64,000 nt of DNA from Shewanella halotolerans (GTDB taxonomy: Bacteria; Pseudomonadota; Gammaproteobacteria; Enterobacterales; Shewanellaceae): the NCBI RefSeq assembly GCF_019457535.1, contig NZ_CP080417.1:2604001-2668000 (forward strand). Reading direction: 5' to 3'. Below the pieces are notes generated by a model, which saw only the letters and a list, made by a program, of their open reading frames with translations, searched no databases and had not been told where the DNA came from. Of the stretch, positions 34,530-44,845 are shown piece after piece. Position numbers and translations under genes: made by a program. Each line of letters starts with the position of its first letter. Position 1 is the first letter of the stretch.

Positions 34530-35412
34530 GGTGCCTGGATTTCACCAGATAGCGCAGCGGCAACTGGCTTATTAGCATGCCCAGCAGCATCAAGCCACAG
34601 CCAAACAGCGCCCGGCCTGAGAGACTCTCACCGAGAAACAAGATGCCACCTATGGCGGCAAATACCGTCTCCAGACTCAAGATGATGGCCGCATGGGCCG
34701 GATGGGCGTGCTTTTGCGCCAGCACCTGCAGGGTATAGGCCACCCCAACCGAAACCAGCCCCGCGTAGGCCAGCGCCGCCCAAGCCGCCTGAATGCCCGC
34801 CACTGTGGTGGTTTCCAGCGCCAGCGACACCATAAAGCTTGCCAGGGCACATACCAGGAACTGACCACAAGCCAGCACTACTGGAGCCACTCTATTGGTA
34901 AAATGATCCACCGCCAGGATGTGCATGGCCCAAAAAACGGCGCCGATAAGCTGTAAGCCATCGCCGTAAGAGACGCTGAAGTTATCGCCCACACTCAAAA
35001 AGTAGAGTCCCACTACCGCAACGGCGCAGCCAACCCAGGTATTGGTGCCCGTGCTGTGTTTCAGCAGCAGGCCGAGCACAGGCACCAGCACGATATAGAG
35101 CCCGGTAATAAAACCCGCGTTAGCTGCCGTGGTGTGCAGCAAGCCCACCTGTTGAAAGGAGGCGGCGATAAACAAGATGCCACCACAAGCGAGGGAGCCA
35201 ATCATAGTCCGGCGTAAAAAATCTTTATCGGCAACGCCTTTTAATCTGCCCTTACGTTTCATCATCCAGATGAGTGGCAGTAGACTCAGCGCGCCTATCA
35301 CGAAGCGCAGGCCGTTGAAGGCAAATGGCTCGAGATGGTCCATCCCCAGGCGCTGCGCGACAAAGCCAAGGCCCCAAATGGCTGCCGCCACCAATAACAT
35401 CAAATTTGCCAC
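34516..35412 (-). CDS. EamA/DMT-family membrane transporter
   Basis: The 298-residue protein has about ten hydrophobic segments in two EamA repeats. The first opens MLLVAAAIWGLGFVAQRLG and the second has QLIGAVFWAMHILAVDHF. The end is basic. Drug/metabolite transporters of this type export amino acids or other small solutes; the substrate is unknown. It is transcribed alone. Confidence 0.88.
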   Translation of the reverse strand: MANLMLLVAAAIWGLGFVAQRLGMDHLEPFAFNGLRFVIGALSLLPLIWMMKRKGRLKGVADKDFLRRTMIGSLACGGILFIAASFQQVGLLHTTAANAGFITGLYIVLVPVLGLLLKHSTGTNTWVGCAVAVVGLYFLSVGDNFSVSYGDGLQLIGAVFWAMHILAVDHFTNRVAPVVLACGQFLVCALASFMVSLALETTTVAGIQAAWAALAYAGLVSVGVAYTLQVLAQKHAHPAHAAIILSLETVFAAIGGILFLGESLSGRALFGCGLMLLGMLISQLPLRYLVKSRHQKAA

Positions 35413-35718
35413 ACATCCCCCATTCCATTACGCCAAAGGCAATCCGTTATTCTGCCGAGCGGCCTAAACATTTACAACGCTTCGTTCAACATAAAAAACA
35501 GAACAGTCAAGACGCTAAAATGGAAAGTGGGCCGTCAAGCCACGATTAGCAAGCGGTGCAGATAATAGAAAAGCGGATTCATGAGGCATAAAAAAAGGCG
35601 CCACAATCAGACTGGGCGCCAAAAACACAAGTACAAGAGTCCCTCATCCTTGAGGTGAGACAGACAGAAAAATGATGGTCAGTTACGTAGTACTGACCTT
35701 ACACAGACAAAGCCGCTT
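35413..35718. other. intergenic region between the transporter and the beta-glucoside locus
   Basis: The right half holds the terminator of the ROK-kinase operon at 35590-35625. The left half is the leader of the EamA gene. Nothing else was seen. Confidence 0.4.
35590..35625 (-). terminator. terminator of the kinase-GH3-transporter operon
   Basis: GGCGCC at 35597-35602 pairs with GGCGCC at 35615-35620 across a 12-base loop. Reading leftward it is followed by a run of seven T. Confidence 0.75.
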
Positions 35719-36651
35719 TCAGCCAGCCGCCAACGAGGGCAAGCGAGTATCTTCACCCGGCGTCCACAACCAGGCGGCGCCCCGAACCCCAGATGACGCG
35801 CCATGACGGTTTTTCACCACGGGCGTGGCGCACTCGCCGCCGAGCACATACTTGGGTAGTAGCGCCGGCAGGTACTCATAGATAAGGTCAATATTCGACA
35901 CACCGCCCCCCAGTACGATCACATCGGGATCTAAGGCGTTGATCATATGCGCCAGTGCCCGAGCCAAACGATCGATGAAACGACCAAAGGCCGCCTCGGC
36001 GGCTGGATCGCCCTGGGCCATCAAGGAGACAATTTCGATGCCACTGGCCGCCTCACCGCCATGGGCGCGAAAATCCCGCACAAAGCCGGTGCCGGAGACG
36101 AAGGTCTCGATACAGTCGGCGTTGCCGCAGAAGCATTGTGTCGAGTTGAACTCCTCTAGCGTCATCCAGGGTAAGGGGTTGTGGCCCCACTCACCGCCTA
36201 TGCCATTACCGCCGCCGTGTACCTTGTGGTGGATCGCTAACCCGCCACCGCAGCCGGTGCCGAGAATGACGCCAAACACTACCGCCTTACCGGCGCCGCC
36301 GCCATCTACCGCCTCGGAGAGCGCAAAACAGTTAGCATCGTTGGCGATACGTACCTCACGCTGTAGCATGGCCCCCAGATCCTTATCCATAGGCTGACCG
36401 TTGAGCCACACGGCGTTAGAGTTTTTTACCCGACCAGTAACCGAGGAGACCACACCCGGAATGCCTATACCTATGCTAGATACCTGGCCCGTCTCGATTT
36501 CAGAGGCGTGAACCAGAGCGGCGACCGCCTCCAAGGTAGCCAGATAGTCCTTGGGCGTGGGGACGCGCTGTCGAAACACCTCTTCGCCATTTTCGTTCAG
36601 GGTCACCAACTCTATCTTGGTGCCCCCCAGATCGATTCCGCTGCGATACAT
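35719..36651 (-). CDS. ROK-family sugar kinase (fructokinase/glucokinase type)
   Basis: The 310-residue protein has the ATP-binding GIDLGGTKIELV, the ROK core IANDANCFALSEAVDGGGAG and GVILGTGCGGGL, and the ROK zinc site (GHNPLP with His, then CFCGNADCIETF). It probably phosphorylates glucose released by the GH3 and GH1 enzymes; fructose or another hexose is possible. It follows the GH3 gene by 27 bp on the same strand. Confidence 0.9.
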   Translation of the reverse strand: MYRSGIDLGGTKIELVTLNENGEEVFRQRVPTPKDYLATLEAVAALVHASEIETGQVSSIGIGIPGVVSSVTGRVKNSNAVWLNGQPMDKDLGAMLQREVRIANDANCFALSEAVDGGGAGKAVVFGVILGTGCGGGLAIHHKVHGGGNGIGGEWGHNPLPWMTLEEFNSTQCFCGNADCIETFVSGTGFVRDFRAHGGEAASGIEIVSLMAQGDPAAEAAFGRFIDRLARALAHMINALDPDVIVLGGGVSNIDLIYEYLPALLPKYVLGGECATPVVKNRHGASSGVRGAAWLWTPGEDTRLPSLAAG

Positions 36652-36678
36652 ACCGCTCTCCCAATACAGATAACTTAG

Positions 36679-39300
36679 TTAGAATGCATCCTGACCGCAG
36701 TCAGACAGTAAAATGGATGATGGCGCAAGGTCGCTGCCTCGCTCCTGAGCCTCTTCGATGGCCACGTTGGACAGCTCCAGGCTATCGCCAGCGCCCATGG
36801 CGAGCACCATGGGACTAAACACACGCCCAAGGGCGTTCACATCCAGTGCAAAACAGGCAATAGGCACCTGATAACGCCGCCACTGACCATCGGCCACCAG
36901 AGTGTCGGCAAGGTTCAATGTCTTACCACAGGCCCCCTCGCACTGCATCGACAGCTCGGCTTTCGCTGGTTTCTTCTCCAGCGCGGCGTCAAACCCTATC
37001 ACGGCGCTCTTGTGGTTAAACCGGCGAAGGTCCATAGGGAAGTCGTCGCGGAAACTTAAACTCCCCGGCGCGCCGAAACTGAAGCGGCGTGCATCTTCCT
37101 GCACCTCACGGTTAATGCTTCTCACCGACCAGGCGCCCGCTTGCCACAGACCCGCCCCCACCCTGTGCATGCCGGTCTCATCGCCAACCGCCAGGTGCCA
37201 GGGCGCCTTGATCGCCTTATCGAAAATCGCCAGGCTCAGGGGAGCGTCATCCAGACCAATGGACTCATCGAGCTTGGCAAGCGCCTCGATGCGCTGGTAA
37301 CTCATGCCTTGCCAGAGTGCAAACAGCGGCGTTTTTGACTGACCTACGGCACCATTCTCACCGTCGTTAGCGAGCGGCCAGCCGTCATCGCCTGGCGCAG
37401 CCGGCCAAGGAAATGGCAGCCGACCCACAAAATCCTGCCTGGGTTTGGCATTCGTATCGCCTATCAGCACATCCGCCACACCAGCCCCCTCGCTACCCGG
37501 CAACCAGGCGGCGACGAAGGCATCCGATGCGTTCAGCTCAGGATTGGTCCACAGCGGTCTCCCCGACAAAAACACAGACACCAGAGGTAGCCCCGCGGCC
37601 TTAACCCTTTTTAGCATGGCCAGGTCCTGCTTATCACCGCGCTGATACTCGAGATTATCCAGATCGCCATTGCCCTCGGCGTAGGGCGACTCACCATATA
37701 CTGCCAAAACAAGATCCGGCTCGAAATCATCGGGGACATGGCCATCGACCCTGAGGCGCGCCTCACCGCCGGCTGCTTTGAGGGCGCTGGCGATACCGGC
37801 AAAAATAGTGGTGGCGCCGGGGAAGTCGGCATTGGTGACTTCCGTGCCCTGCCAGGTCATGCTCCAGCCGCCGGCCTGCATGGAGATCTCGTCGGCACCC
37901 TCGCCTATCACCAACACCTTAGCCGATGCCTTGATGGGCAACAAAGGCCTGCCATCTACCGGATTGTTCTTCAGCAGCACCAAAGACTCGGCCACCGCCT
38001 TTCTGGCAAGGGCCCTGTGATCCGGATGGCCAATCCAGCTGGCATCGCCGGCGAGTGGCCTCTTCGACGGTGATATGCCGTCAAACAGCCCGGCGCGCAG
38101 CTTCACCCGCAAAATACGTTTCACCGCATCATCGAGACGGCTCTGCGGCAGGGCGCCCGATTTAACGTCGGCGATGGTGTTGGGATAGAGCGCCTTCCAG
38201 CTGTCACCGGGCGCCATCAAAATATCCACCCCGGCGTTGATGGCCGCGGCGCATTGCTCATAGCTGCACCCGGGCACGAAGCCATGGCCCAGCCAATCGC
38301 CAACCACCACACCATCGAAACCAAGGCGTTGCTTCAAAACCTTTGTGAGCAGGTAGTGACTGCCATGAAGCTTTTCCCCCTTCCAGCTGTTGAAAGAGGC
38401 CATCACCGTCTGTACCCCTTCAGCCAGCGCGCCCACATAGCCTTGGGCGTGACGCGCGATCAGGGTCTGTTCATCCACCTTGGTATCGCCCCTGTCATCG
38501 CCATTTTCTGTGCCGCCATCGCCAATGAAGTGTTTAGCGGTTGCCAGGGTATGGGCGCCATCGAGCCAGGCATCCCCCTCCCCCTGCATGCCCGCAACAA
38601 ACGCCTGGGCATAACGCTCGATCAATTCTGGGTCCCGGGCATAGCCTTCATAGCTACGGCCCCAGCGCAGATTGTCCACCAGTGCCACCGTAGGGGCAAA
38701 CACCCAGTCTATACCTGTGGCGCGCACCTCTTTGGCGGTCGCCGCGGCAATCGCTTTGATGAGCGCCGGATTGTGGGTCGCACCTAAGCCGATATTGTGG
38801 GGAAACAGGGTAGCCCCCAACACATTGCCATGGCCGTGCACCGCATCAGTGCCCCACAGTGGCGGGATAGCAATGCCATCTAATTGGGTATCCATGGCCG
38901 CCTGATACATGGCATCGGCAAGTGCTACCCAATCCCCCGCTGTCGCATGGCTGTTATTGGCGGGAAAAGAGCCGCCGCCATTTAAGTAGGAACCAAAGCC
39001 GACCCGGCGCATATCCTCGACATTAAAATCGCGGATCTCGGGCTGAATCACCTGCGCCACCTTCTGCTCAAGACTCATCTTGGCCAGCAGAGCATCGACC
39101 CTGGCCTCCAGTGCGGCATCCACGGGCGCTCGATACACGCCCTGTGGCCAAAGGCTTATGTTTCTTGTTGCCGCTGATGCCTTATTGCCCGCAGTTTCAG
39201 CTTGATTGTTTGTGGAGGCGAGCAAATTTGGGGTAGCAACACTACTCAACCCAAGCACGCCACAGATAAGAGCCGCGGTGCGTGATAACCTCAGTTTCAT
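36679..39300 (-). CDS. secreted GH3 beta-glucosidase / exo-beta-glucanase
   Basis: The 873-residue protein has a signal peptide (residues 1-28) and the GH3 N-terminal barrel with the nucleophile Asp335 in GFDGVVVGDWLGHGF. TDAVHGHGNVLGATLFPHNI and the GH3 C-terminal domain (PVDGRPLLPIKASAKVLVIG) follow, and there is an extra C-terminal domain of about 200 residues. This is the arrangement of marine ExoP-type exo-1,3/1,4-beta-glucanases. It trims beta-glucan oligomers to glucose in the periplasm. It overlaps the transporter gene stop by 4 bp (ATGA). Confidence 0.93.
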   Translation of the reverse strand: MKLRLSRTAALICGVLGLSSVATPNLLASTNNQAETAGNKASAATRNISLWPQGVYRAPVDAALEARVDALLAKMSLEQKVAQVIQPEIRDFNVEDMRRVGFGSYLNGGGSFPANNSHATAGDWVALADAMYQAAMDTQLDGIAIPPLWGTDAVHGHGNVLGATLFPHNIGLGATHNPALIKAIAAATAKEVRATGIDWVFAPTVALVDNLRWGRSYEGYARDPELIERYAQAFVAGMQGEGDAWLDGAHTLATAKHFIGDGGTENGDDRGDTKVDEQTLIARHAQGYVGALAEGVQTVMASFNSWKGEKLHGSHYLLTKVLKQRLGFDGVVVGDWLGHGFVPGCSYEQCAAAINAGVDILMAPGDSWKALYPNTIADVKSGALPQSRLDDAVKRILRVKLRAGLFDGISPSKRPLAGDASWIGHPDHRALARKAVAESLVLLKNNPVDGRPLLPIKASAKVLVIGEGADEISMQAGGWSMTWQGTEVTNADFPGATTIFAGIASALKAAGGEARLRVDGHVPDDFEPDLVLAVYGESPYAEGNGDLDNLEYQRGDKQDLAMLKRVKAAGLPLVSVFLSGRPLWTNPELNASDAFVAAWLPGSEGAGVADVLIGDTNAKPRQDFVGRLPFPWPAAPGDDGWPLANDGENGAVGQSKTPLFALWQGMSYQRIEALAKLDESIGLDDAPLSLAIFDKAIKAPWHLAVGDETGMHRVGAGLWQAGAWSVRSINREVQEDARRFSFGAPGSLSFRDDFPMDLRRFNHKSAVIGFDAALEKKPAKAELSMQCEGACGKTLNLADTLVADGQWRRYQVPIACFALDVNALGRVFSPMVLAMGAGDSLELSNVAIEEAQERGSDLAPSSILLSDCGQDAF

Positions 39301-40556
39301 GGGCGCTCCTTAGAAGGATTAGAGCCACTCAGGCCATAGAAAAGAATGTAGGCGTAGCAAAGCACGGGCAGCAGGAAGGAGATAGACAGGCCAGCAACAT
39401 CGGCGATCGCCCCCTGGGCCAGTGGCACCACGGCGCCACCCACGATGGCGAGACACAAAATACCGCTCCCCTGAGCCGTCACAGGGCCAAGGTTTTTCAG
39501 CGCCAGGCTAAAGATGGTCGGGAACATGATGGAATTAAACAGCCCCACCGCCAGAATCGCCCACATGGCCAAGGCGCCCTGACTCATCACGGCCACCACG
39601 ACCAATATCGCCGCCATGGCCGCATTAAAACCTAACACCTTACCCGCCGGCACCTTCTGCATCACGGCCGCGCCGATGAAGCGCCCGACCATGGCACCGC
39701 CCCAGTAGAAGGCGATATAGTGCGCCGCCTCGGCTTCGGCCATGCCTGCCACATGAGTTTGCCCAAGAAAACTCACCAACAGACTGCCGATGGCCACCTC
39801 GCCGCCCACATAGACAAAGATCCCTATGGCGCCCAGCACCAGATGACGATGATTAAGAGCAGAAGCTGGCTTTGCATCTCCCCCAAGTGCTTCATCTTCC
39901 TGGTCATGAATATGAGGCAGCTTCAGCAGCGCAAACACCACTGCCAGTAGCAGCAACATGCCACAAAGCAGCAGATAAGGCAGTTTCACCGCTTCCGCCT
40001 CGGCTTCTGCCGAGGCGCCGGCTGCAACTGACAGGATCAGCATGGCGCCAAAGGCTGGCGCGACTGTGGTACCCAGAGAGTTAAACGCCTGGGTCAGGGT
40101 CAGACGGCTCGACGCTGTCTCGGCAGCACCGAGGGCCGTGACATAAGGATTTGCCGCCACCTGCAACAGGGTAATGCCACTGGCAAGCACAAAGAGTGCA
40201 CCAAGAAATACCCCATAACTTGCCGAGACAGCCGCGGGATAAAAGAGACCGCAGCCGAGCGCCGCCGTCAGCAGCCCAACGACTATTCCCTTTTGATAAC
40301 CCAGGCGTTTCACCAAGACTCCCGCGGGCACGGACACCAAGAAGTAGGCGCCGAAGAAGCAGAACTGGATCAGCATCGCCTGGGTGTAATTTAAACTAAA
40401 GACCGCCTTGAGATGCGGGATCAAAATGTCGTTTAGGCAGGTAATAAAGCCCCACATAAAAAACAAGGTGGTTAATGAACCCAGAGCGAAACGGTAATTT
40501 GTCGCTCCACCGTCGATCCCCGTGGCCGCAACGCTTTGGCTAGGTGTGGTTGCCAT
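39297..40556 (-). CDS. MFS sugar permease, FucP/GluP type
   Basis: The 419-residue protein has 12 predicted membrane helices. The FHS-family signatures are LTTLFFMWGFITCLNDILIPHLK near the N-terminus, and FFGAYFLVSVPAGVLVKRLGYQKGI. These proteins are proton symporters for glucose, galactose or fucose. It is the first gene of the leftward operon and faces the GH1 operon across a LacI-type operator. Imported glucose would go to the ROK kinase. Confidence 0.93.
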   Translation of the reverse strand: MATTPSQSVAATGIDGGATNYRFALGSLTTLFFMWGFITCLNDILIPHLKAVFSLNYTQAMLIQFCFFGAYFLVSVPAGVLVKRLGYQKGIVVGLLTAALGCGLFYPAAVSASYGVFLGALFVLASGITLLQVAANPYVTALGAAETASSRLTLTQAFNSLGTTVAPAFGAMLILSVAAGASAEAEAEAVKLPYLLLCGMLLLLAVVFALLKLPHIHDQEDEALGGDAKPASALNHRHLVLGAIGIFVYVGGEVAIGSLLVSFLGQTHVAGMAEAEAAHYIAFYWGGAMVGRFIGAAVMQKVPAGKVLGFNAAMAAILVVVAVMSQGALAMWAILAVGLFNSIMFPTIFSLALKNLGPVTAQGSGILCLAIVGGAVVPLAQGAIADVAGLSISFLLPVLCYAYILFYGLSGSNPSKERP

Positions 40557-40638
40557 CTTCTCTCCCCTCTAAATTCTTGCTTTGAGCAGTGTGAACCTGA
40601 TTGGTGGTTGACCTTTTTGGGTTCTGCCACTAGATTAA

Positions 40639-40652
40639 TGTAAGCGCTTTCA
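40639..40652. promoter_or_regulatory. LacI-family operator between the divergent glucosidase operons
   Basis: TGTAAGCGCTTTCA differs at one base from the perfect palindrome at 44876-44889. It is placed to control both the leftward and rightward operons. Confidence 0.82.
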
Positions 40653-40770
40653 TTTTTAACATTACGTTAACCCTTGTCAACCTATTTTGCCCTCTCAATC
40701 ATTGAATGCACTGACATCGATGGCGGGCAAGGCGGTAAAAACAAGGGGTAGATTCAGGACAAGAACAACA

Positions 40771-42129
40771 ATGACACAGATACCAGCTTTCACCCTGCCC
40801 GGTGATTCCGCCATGATGCAGCAGGATTTTTTGTTTGGGGTAGCAACCGCTTCTTTTCAAATTGAGGGCGACATCGCCCACCGTCAGCCCTGTATCTGGG
40901 ACACCTTCTGTGCCCAGCCGGGTAAGATTGCCGATGGGTCCAATGGCGAGGTGGCCTGCGATCATGTCAACCTTTGGCGCGACGATGTCAGCCTGATCGC
41001 CTCTCTCGGCGTGGATGCCTATCGTCTATCTATCTCCTGGGGTCGGGTGCTGCACCCAGATGGCAGCGTCAATCGTGAAGGCATCGCCTTCTACACTGGC
41101 CTAATCGACGCGCTAAACCTTCGCAACATCAAGGTATTTGTGACCCTGTATCACTGGGATCTTCCCCAACACCTCGAAGACAAAGGTGGCTGGCTCAACC
41201 GGGAGACCGCCCTCGCCTTCGCCGATTACACCCGGGTGGTGGTGCAGGCACTCGGCGAGCGCGTCTATGCCTACTCGACCCTGAACGAGCCATTTTGCAG
41301 CGCCTATCTTGGCTATGAGGCCGGCATTCACGCCCCGGGGCATAACAGCCGCAAGCAAGGCCGGGCAGCCGCTCATCACCTGTTGCTGGCCCATGGCCTG
41401 GCCATGGCGGAGATCCGCCAAGGGGCGCCGCGTGCTAAGGCCGGTATAGTGCTGAACTTCAGTCCCGCCTACGCCAACAGCCCGAGCGAAGCTGACGTGC
41501 GCGCCGCGCAGCTCGCCCATGAGTATCACAACCTCTGGTATCTGATGCCACTGATGCAGGGGCGTTATCCCGATATTCTGGCTGCACTGGATAGCGACGA
41601 ACAACCCCCCGTACAAGACGGTGACATGGCGATCATTCAGGCCAGCATGGATTACCTGGGCATCAACTATTACACCCGTAACGTCTATCAGGCCGGTGGT
41701 GAGCTGGGCTTTGAGGATGTGCGCATTGCCAACGTGCCCCGTACCGCCATGGACTGGGAGATCTGCCCCGGCGCCTTTACCGAGCTCCTGAAAGACCTGT
41801 CGCGCGAATTCGCCCTACCGCCCATCTACATCACAGAAAATGGCGCCGCCGAGGACGATTGCCTTCACGATGGCGAGGTGCACGACCCGATGCGACTCGA
41901 TTACCTGCAGTCTCACCTGCTGGCGGTACACAACGCCATCGACGACGGCGTAGACGTTAGAGGGTATTTTGCCTGGAGTCTGATGGATAATTTTGAATGG
42001 GCCGAAGGCTACCGCAAACGCTTCGGTCTGGTATATGTGGACTACGACACCCAGCAGCGCACCCTCAAATCCAGTGCCAAGGCATATCAGAGAATGCTTG
42101 CACACAGGCGCGCGATGAGCCAAAAATAA
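40771..42129 (+). CDS. GH1 beta-glucosidase
   Basis: The ATG at 40771 (MTQIPAFTLPG) has AGGACAAG upstream; the open frame extends 28 codons further with non-family sequence. The 452-residue protein has the GH1 N-terminal FLFGVATASFQIEGD, the acid/base Glu173 in STLNEPFCSAYLG and the nucleophile Glu356 in IYITENGAAED. No signal peptide, so it cleaves cellobiose-like beta-glucosides in the cytoplasm. It leads an operon with a symporter and the LacI regulator. Confidence 0.96.
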   Translation: MTQIPAFTLPGDSAMMQQDFLFGVATASFQIEGDIAHRQPCIWDTFCAQPGKIADGSNGEVACDHVNLWRDDVSLIASLGVDAYRLSISWGRVLHPDGSVNREGIAFYTGLIDALNLRNIKVFVTLYHWDLPQHLEDKGGWLNRETALAFADYTRVVVQALGERVYAYSTLNEPFCSAYLGYEAGIHAPGHNSRKQGRAAAHHLLLAHGLAMAEIRQGAPRAKAGIVLNFSPAYANSPSEADVRAAQLAHEYHNLWYLMPLMQGRYPDILAALDSDEQPPVQDGDMAIIQASMDYLGINYYTRNVYQAGGELGFEDVRIANVPRTAMDWEICPGAFTELLKDLSREFALPPIYITENGAAEDDCLHDGEVHDPMRLDYLQSHLLAVHNAIDDGVDVRGYFAWSLMDNFEWAEGYRKRFGLVYVDYDTQQRTLKSSAKAYQRMLAHRRAMSQK

Positions 42130-42143
42130 TAAAGGAGGTCGCC

Positions 42144-43478
42144 ATGTTGAGCGTCAGAGAAAAAATTGCCTATGGGCTCGGCGATACCGCCAGCAACATC
42201 GTATTTCAAACCGTCATGCTGTTTTTGACGTTTTTCTACACCGACATATTTGGGATCTCCGCCGCCTTCGTCGGCACCATGTTTTTGGCCGTGCGTATCA
42301 TGGATGCGGTAACCGACCCCCTGATGGGCTATCTGGCGGATCGCACCAACACCCGCTGGGGGCGCTACCGCCCCTATTTGTTATGGTTTGCCTTTCCCTT
42401 CGCCGCCATCAGCGTGTTGGCTTTCACCACACCTGATCTGAGCGAGAGTGGCAAGGAGATCTACGCCCTCATCACCTATGCCCTGTTGATGCTGGCCTAC
42501 ACCGCCATCAATATCCCCTACTGCGCACTGGGCGCGGCGATGACCACCAATCCAGCCGAACGGGTGTCGGTACAATCCTATCGCTTCGTGTTCGCCATGT
42601 TGGGTGGACTCATGGTCAGCGCCCTCACCCTGCCTCTGGTGGACTTTTTTGGCGCGGGCGATAAGGCCAAGGGCTATCAGCTCACCATACTGGCCATGAG
42701 CATTCTAGGTACCGTGATGTTCTTACTCTGTTTTGCCGGCACCAAGGAGCGTGATTTCACCACAGATGACAACCGCGACAACCTAAAGGCCGCTACCAAG
42801 GCGCTATGGGCCAACGATCAGTGGCGGGTGCTCTCCGCCGCCGCCATCTTCCTGTTAACCGGCTTAGTGCTGAAATCCACCCTCGCCATCTACTACGTGA
42901 AATATGTGCTCGGCCGCGAAGAGATGATCAGCCTGTTCGTCACCAGTGGCGTGATAGGCAACATCTTCGGGGTTGGGCTGGCCAAGAAGCTCGCCGACAA
43001 GGTGTGTAAGGTCAAGGCCTATATCCGGCTGCAGCTGATAGCCGCGGCGCTGTGTCTGCTCGCCTGGTTTGTGCCCAGCGATCAGTACCTGCTGGCGCTG
43101 GTGCTCTATGTCGCCTGGAACTTCACCATCAACATGGGCACGCCGCTGCTGTGGGCCAAGATGGCCGATACCGTGGATTATGGCCAGTATAAGACTGGAG
43201 TACGCACCACGGGCTTGGTCTACTCCTCGGTGATCTTCTTTATCAAGCTCGGGCTGGCCATAGGCGGCGCCTTAGCCGGTTGGCTGCTGGCCGCCTACGG
43301 TTATCAGGCCGATGCAGTTCAATCCCAGGAGACCCTGGATGGCATGGTGCTCTGCTTTACCCTGTATCCGGCGCTGGCGTCGATCGCGGTTGCCTTTATC
43401 ATGCGACGCTATACACTAGACAGTCACCGGGTTGCACAGATCAGTCTGGCGCTGGAACAAAAACATTCAGGCACATAG
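42144..43478 (+). CDS. GPH-family glycoside:cation symporter
   Basis: The ATG at 42144 is preceded by AAAGGAGG, a strong ribosome-binding site; the longer open frame starts inside the GH1 gene. The 444-residue protein has 12 membrane helices and the GPH motifs KIAYGLGDTASNIVFQ and DPLMGYLADRTNTRWGRYRP. Such symporters import disaccharides or beta-glucosides with Na+ or H+. It probably feeds the GH1 enzyme. Confidence 0.94.
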   Translation: MLSVREKIAYGLGDTASNIVFQTVMLFLTFFYTDIFGISAAFVGTMFLAVRIMDAVTDPLMGYLADRTNTRWGRYRPYLLWFAFPFAAISVLAFTTPDLSESGKEIYALITYALLMLAYTAINIPYCALGAAMTTNPAERVSVQSYRFVFAMLGGLMVSALTLPLVDFFGAGDKAKGYQLTILAMSILGTVMFLLCFAGTKERDFTTDDNRDNLKAATKALWANDQWRVLSAAAIFLLTGLVLKSTLAIYYVKYVLGREEMISLFVTSGVIGNIFGVGLAKKLADKVCKVKAYIRLQLIAAALCLLAWFVPSDQYLLALVLYVAWNFTINMGTPLLWAKMADTVDYGQYKTGVRTTGLVYSSVIFFIKLGLAIGGALAGWLLAAYGYQADAVQSQETLDGMVLCFTLYPALASIAVAFIMRRYTLDSHRVAQISLALEQKHSGT

Positions 43479-43501
43479 CAGTTCAAGGAAAGCCAGCTCT
43501 T

Positions 43502-44509
43502 ATGGCCACAATTTATGACGTTTCCATCCTGGCAGGCGTGTCGCTAGCGACCGTCTCCCGGGTAGTCAACAACACAGGCAAGGTTAGCGAGAAGACCTGT
43601 CAGAAAGTACACGATGCCATGGCGCAGCTGGGCTACCGTCCAAACAGCATCGCCCAGTCACTGGCATCTAATCGCTCTAACAGCGTTGGAGTGCTGGTGT
43701 CTCAGCTCGATGGTCCCTTCTATGGCCCCATGATGCGGGAAGTCGAATCGGCGCTGCGCTCGGCCAACAAGCATGTGATCATTGCCGCCGGCCACAGCGA
43801 CGCCGCCCAGGAAAAAGACGCGGTTGAGTTTCTGCTCTCCCGTGGCTGTGATGCCCTGATCGTGGACGCCGAGATCCTCTCTAATGAGTACCTGCAGGAG
43901 CTCTGCCGCGGTTCGACCCCTGTGGTGCTGATCAACCGCCATGTGGACGGCATCGAAGAGCGCTGCGTACACCTGAATAACCTCCAGGGCGGCCTGCTCG
44001 CCAGTCGTCATGTGGTCGAACATGGCCATAAGCAGATCGCCTACATCTCGGGCCCGCTATTTAAGCTCGATGCCAGGGAGCGCCTCGAGGGCCATAAGCA
44101 GGCGCTGGCAGAGCAAGGGCTGAGCTTCGACGATAGCCTGTTTTTCGAGGGTGACTTTACCGAAGAAGGCGGCTACGAGGGAATGGCGGCACTGCTCGAA
44201 CGTGGCAGCTCATTCAGCGCCGTGGTGTGCGCCAACGATCAGATGGCATCGGGAGCCATCGCCCTCTGTCTGGAGCGCGGATTAAGGGTACCGCAGGATA
44301 TCTCCTTCGTGGGATTCGATAATATCCCCTTCCCCCGTTACATCTCCCCCAAGCTCACCACAGTGTGCAACCCGATACAGGACATGGGACGCATGGCCGC
44401 CAATTGGGTGTTAAAAGAGGTGTATGACAATCGCGAGGTCAGCTTCAGCCACCGCTTCGAACCCGAATTGGTTGTACGTGAATCTGTTCAGCGCCTAGAG
44501 ACAAGATAG
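43502..44509 (+). CDS. LacI-family regulator of the beta-glucoside locus
   Basis: The ATG at 43502 gives a 335-residue protein with an N-terminal helix-turn-helix (TIYDVSILAGVSLATVSRVVN) and hinge (RPNSIAQSLASNRSNSVGVL). A periplasmic-binding-like sensor domain with VVCANDQMASGAIAL follows. It is the third gene of the GH1 operon and should bind the three TGTAAGCGCTTACA-like sites, probably as a repressor released by a glucoside. The N-terminal coordinate excludes an out-of-family extension. Confidence 0.95.
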   Translation: MATIYDVSILAGVSLATVSRVVNNTGKVSEKTCQKVHDAMAQLGYRPNSIAQSLASNRSNSVGVLVSQLDGPFYGPMMREVESALRSANKHVIIAAGHSDAAQEKDAVEFLLSRGCDALIVDAEILSNEYLQELCRGSTPVVLINRHVDGIEERCVHLNNLQGGLLASRHVVEHGHKQIAYISGPLFKLDARERLEGHKQALAEQGLSFDDSLFFEGDFTEEGGYEGMAALLERGSSFSAVVCANDQMASGAIALCLERGLRVPQDISFVGFDNIPFPRYISPKLTTVCNPIQDMGRMAANWVLKEVYDNREVSFSHRFEPELVVRESVQRLETR

Positions 44510-44574
44510 ATTTACGTCGTTAGCGAATTGATAGCTTAACCAGATAAAACCCAACACACAGAACTCCCCTCAGA

Positions 44575-44599
44575 AGGCTTACCTCACGAAGGTAAGCCT
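44575..44599 (+). terminator. hairpin after the LacI-type regulator gene
   Basis: AGGCTTACC and GGTAAGCCT form a perfect 9-bp stem with a 7-base loop 65 bp past the regulator stop. There is no T-run, so it may protect the mRNA end or act as a weak terminator. Confidence 0.45.
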
Positions 44600-44699
44600 A
44601 AAGGCTAATCCCACTCGAAAGATTGGTCCTCAAGTCGACACACTCCAAATTAGCGCCAAACAAACACACCGAAAGAACGCCTTAACGGTAACAAAAAAA

Positions 44700-44713
44700 T
44701 GAAAGCGCTTACA
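44700..44713. promoter_or_regulatory. LacI-family operator, upstream site
   Basis: TGAAAGCGCTTACA, one base from the perfect palindrome. It is 163 bp before the third site, far enough for a repressor loop. Confidence 0.82.
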
Positions 44714-44845
44714 TCATTTTCAGCAAATCTTAACAACCGCCAAAAATGACAGATTTTAATTAAAATACAGAGAGTTAAACTCCTCAGCTCAAAGTATCTC
44801 AAACCACTAATGTAAACATTTTTTAAACATTTACCCCACAAATGG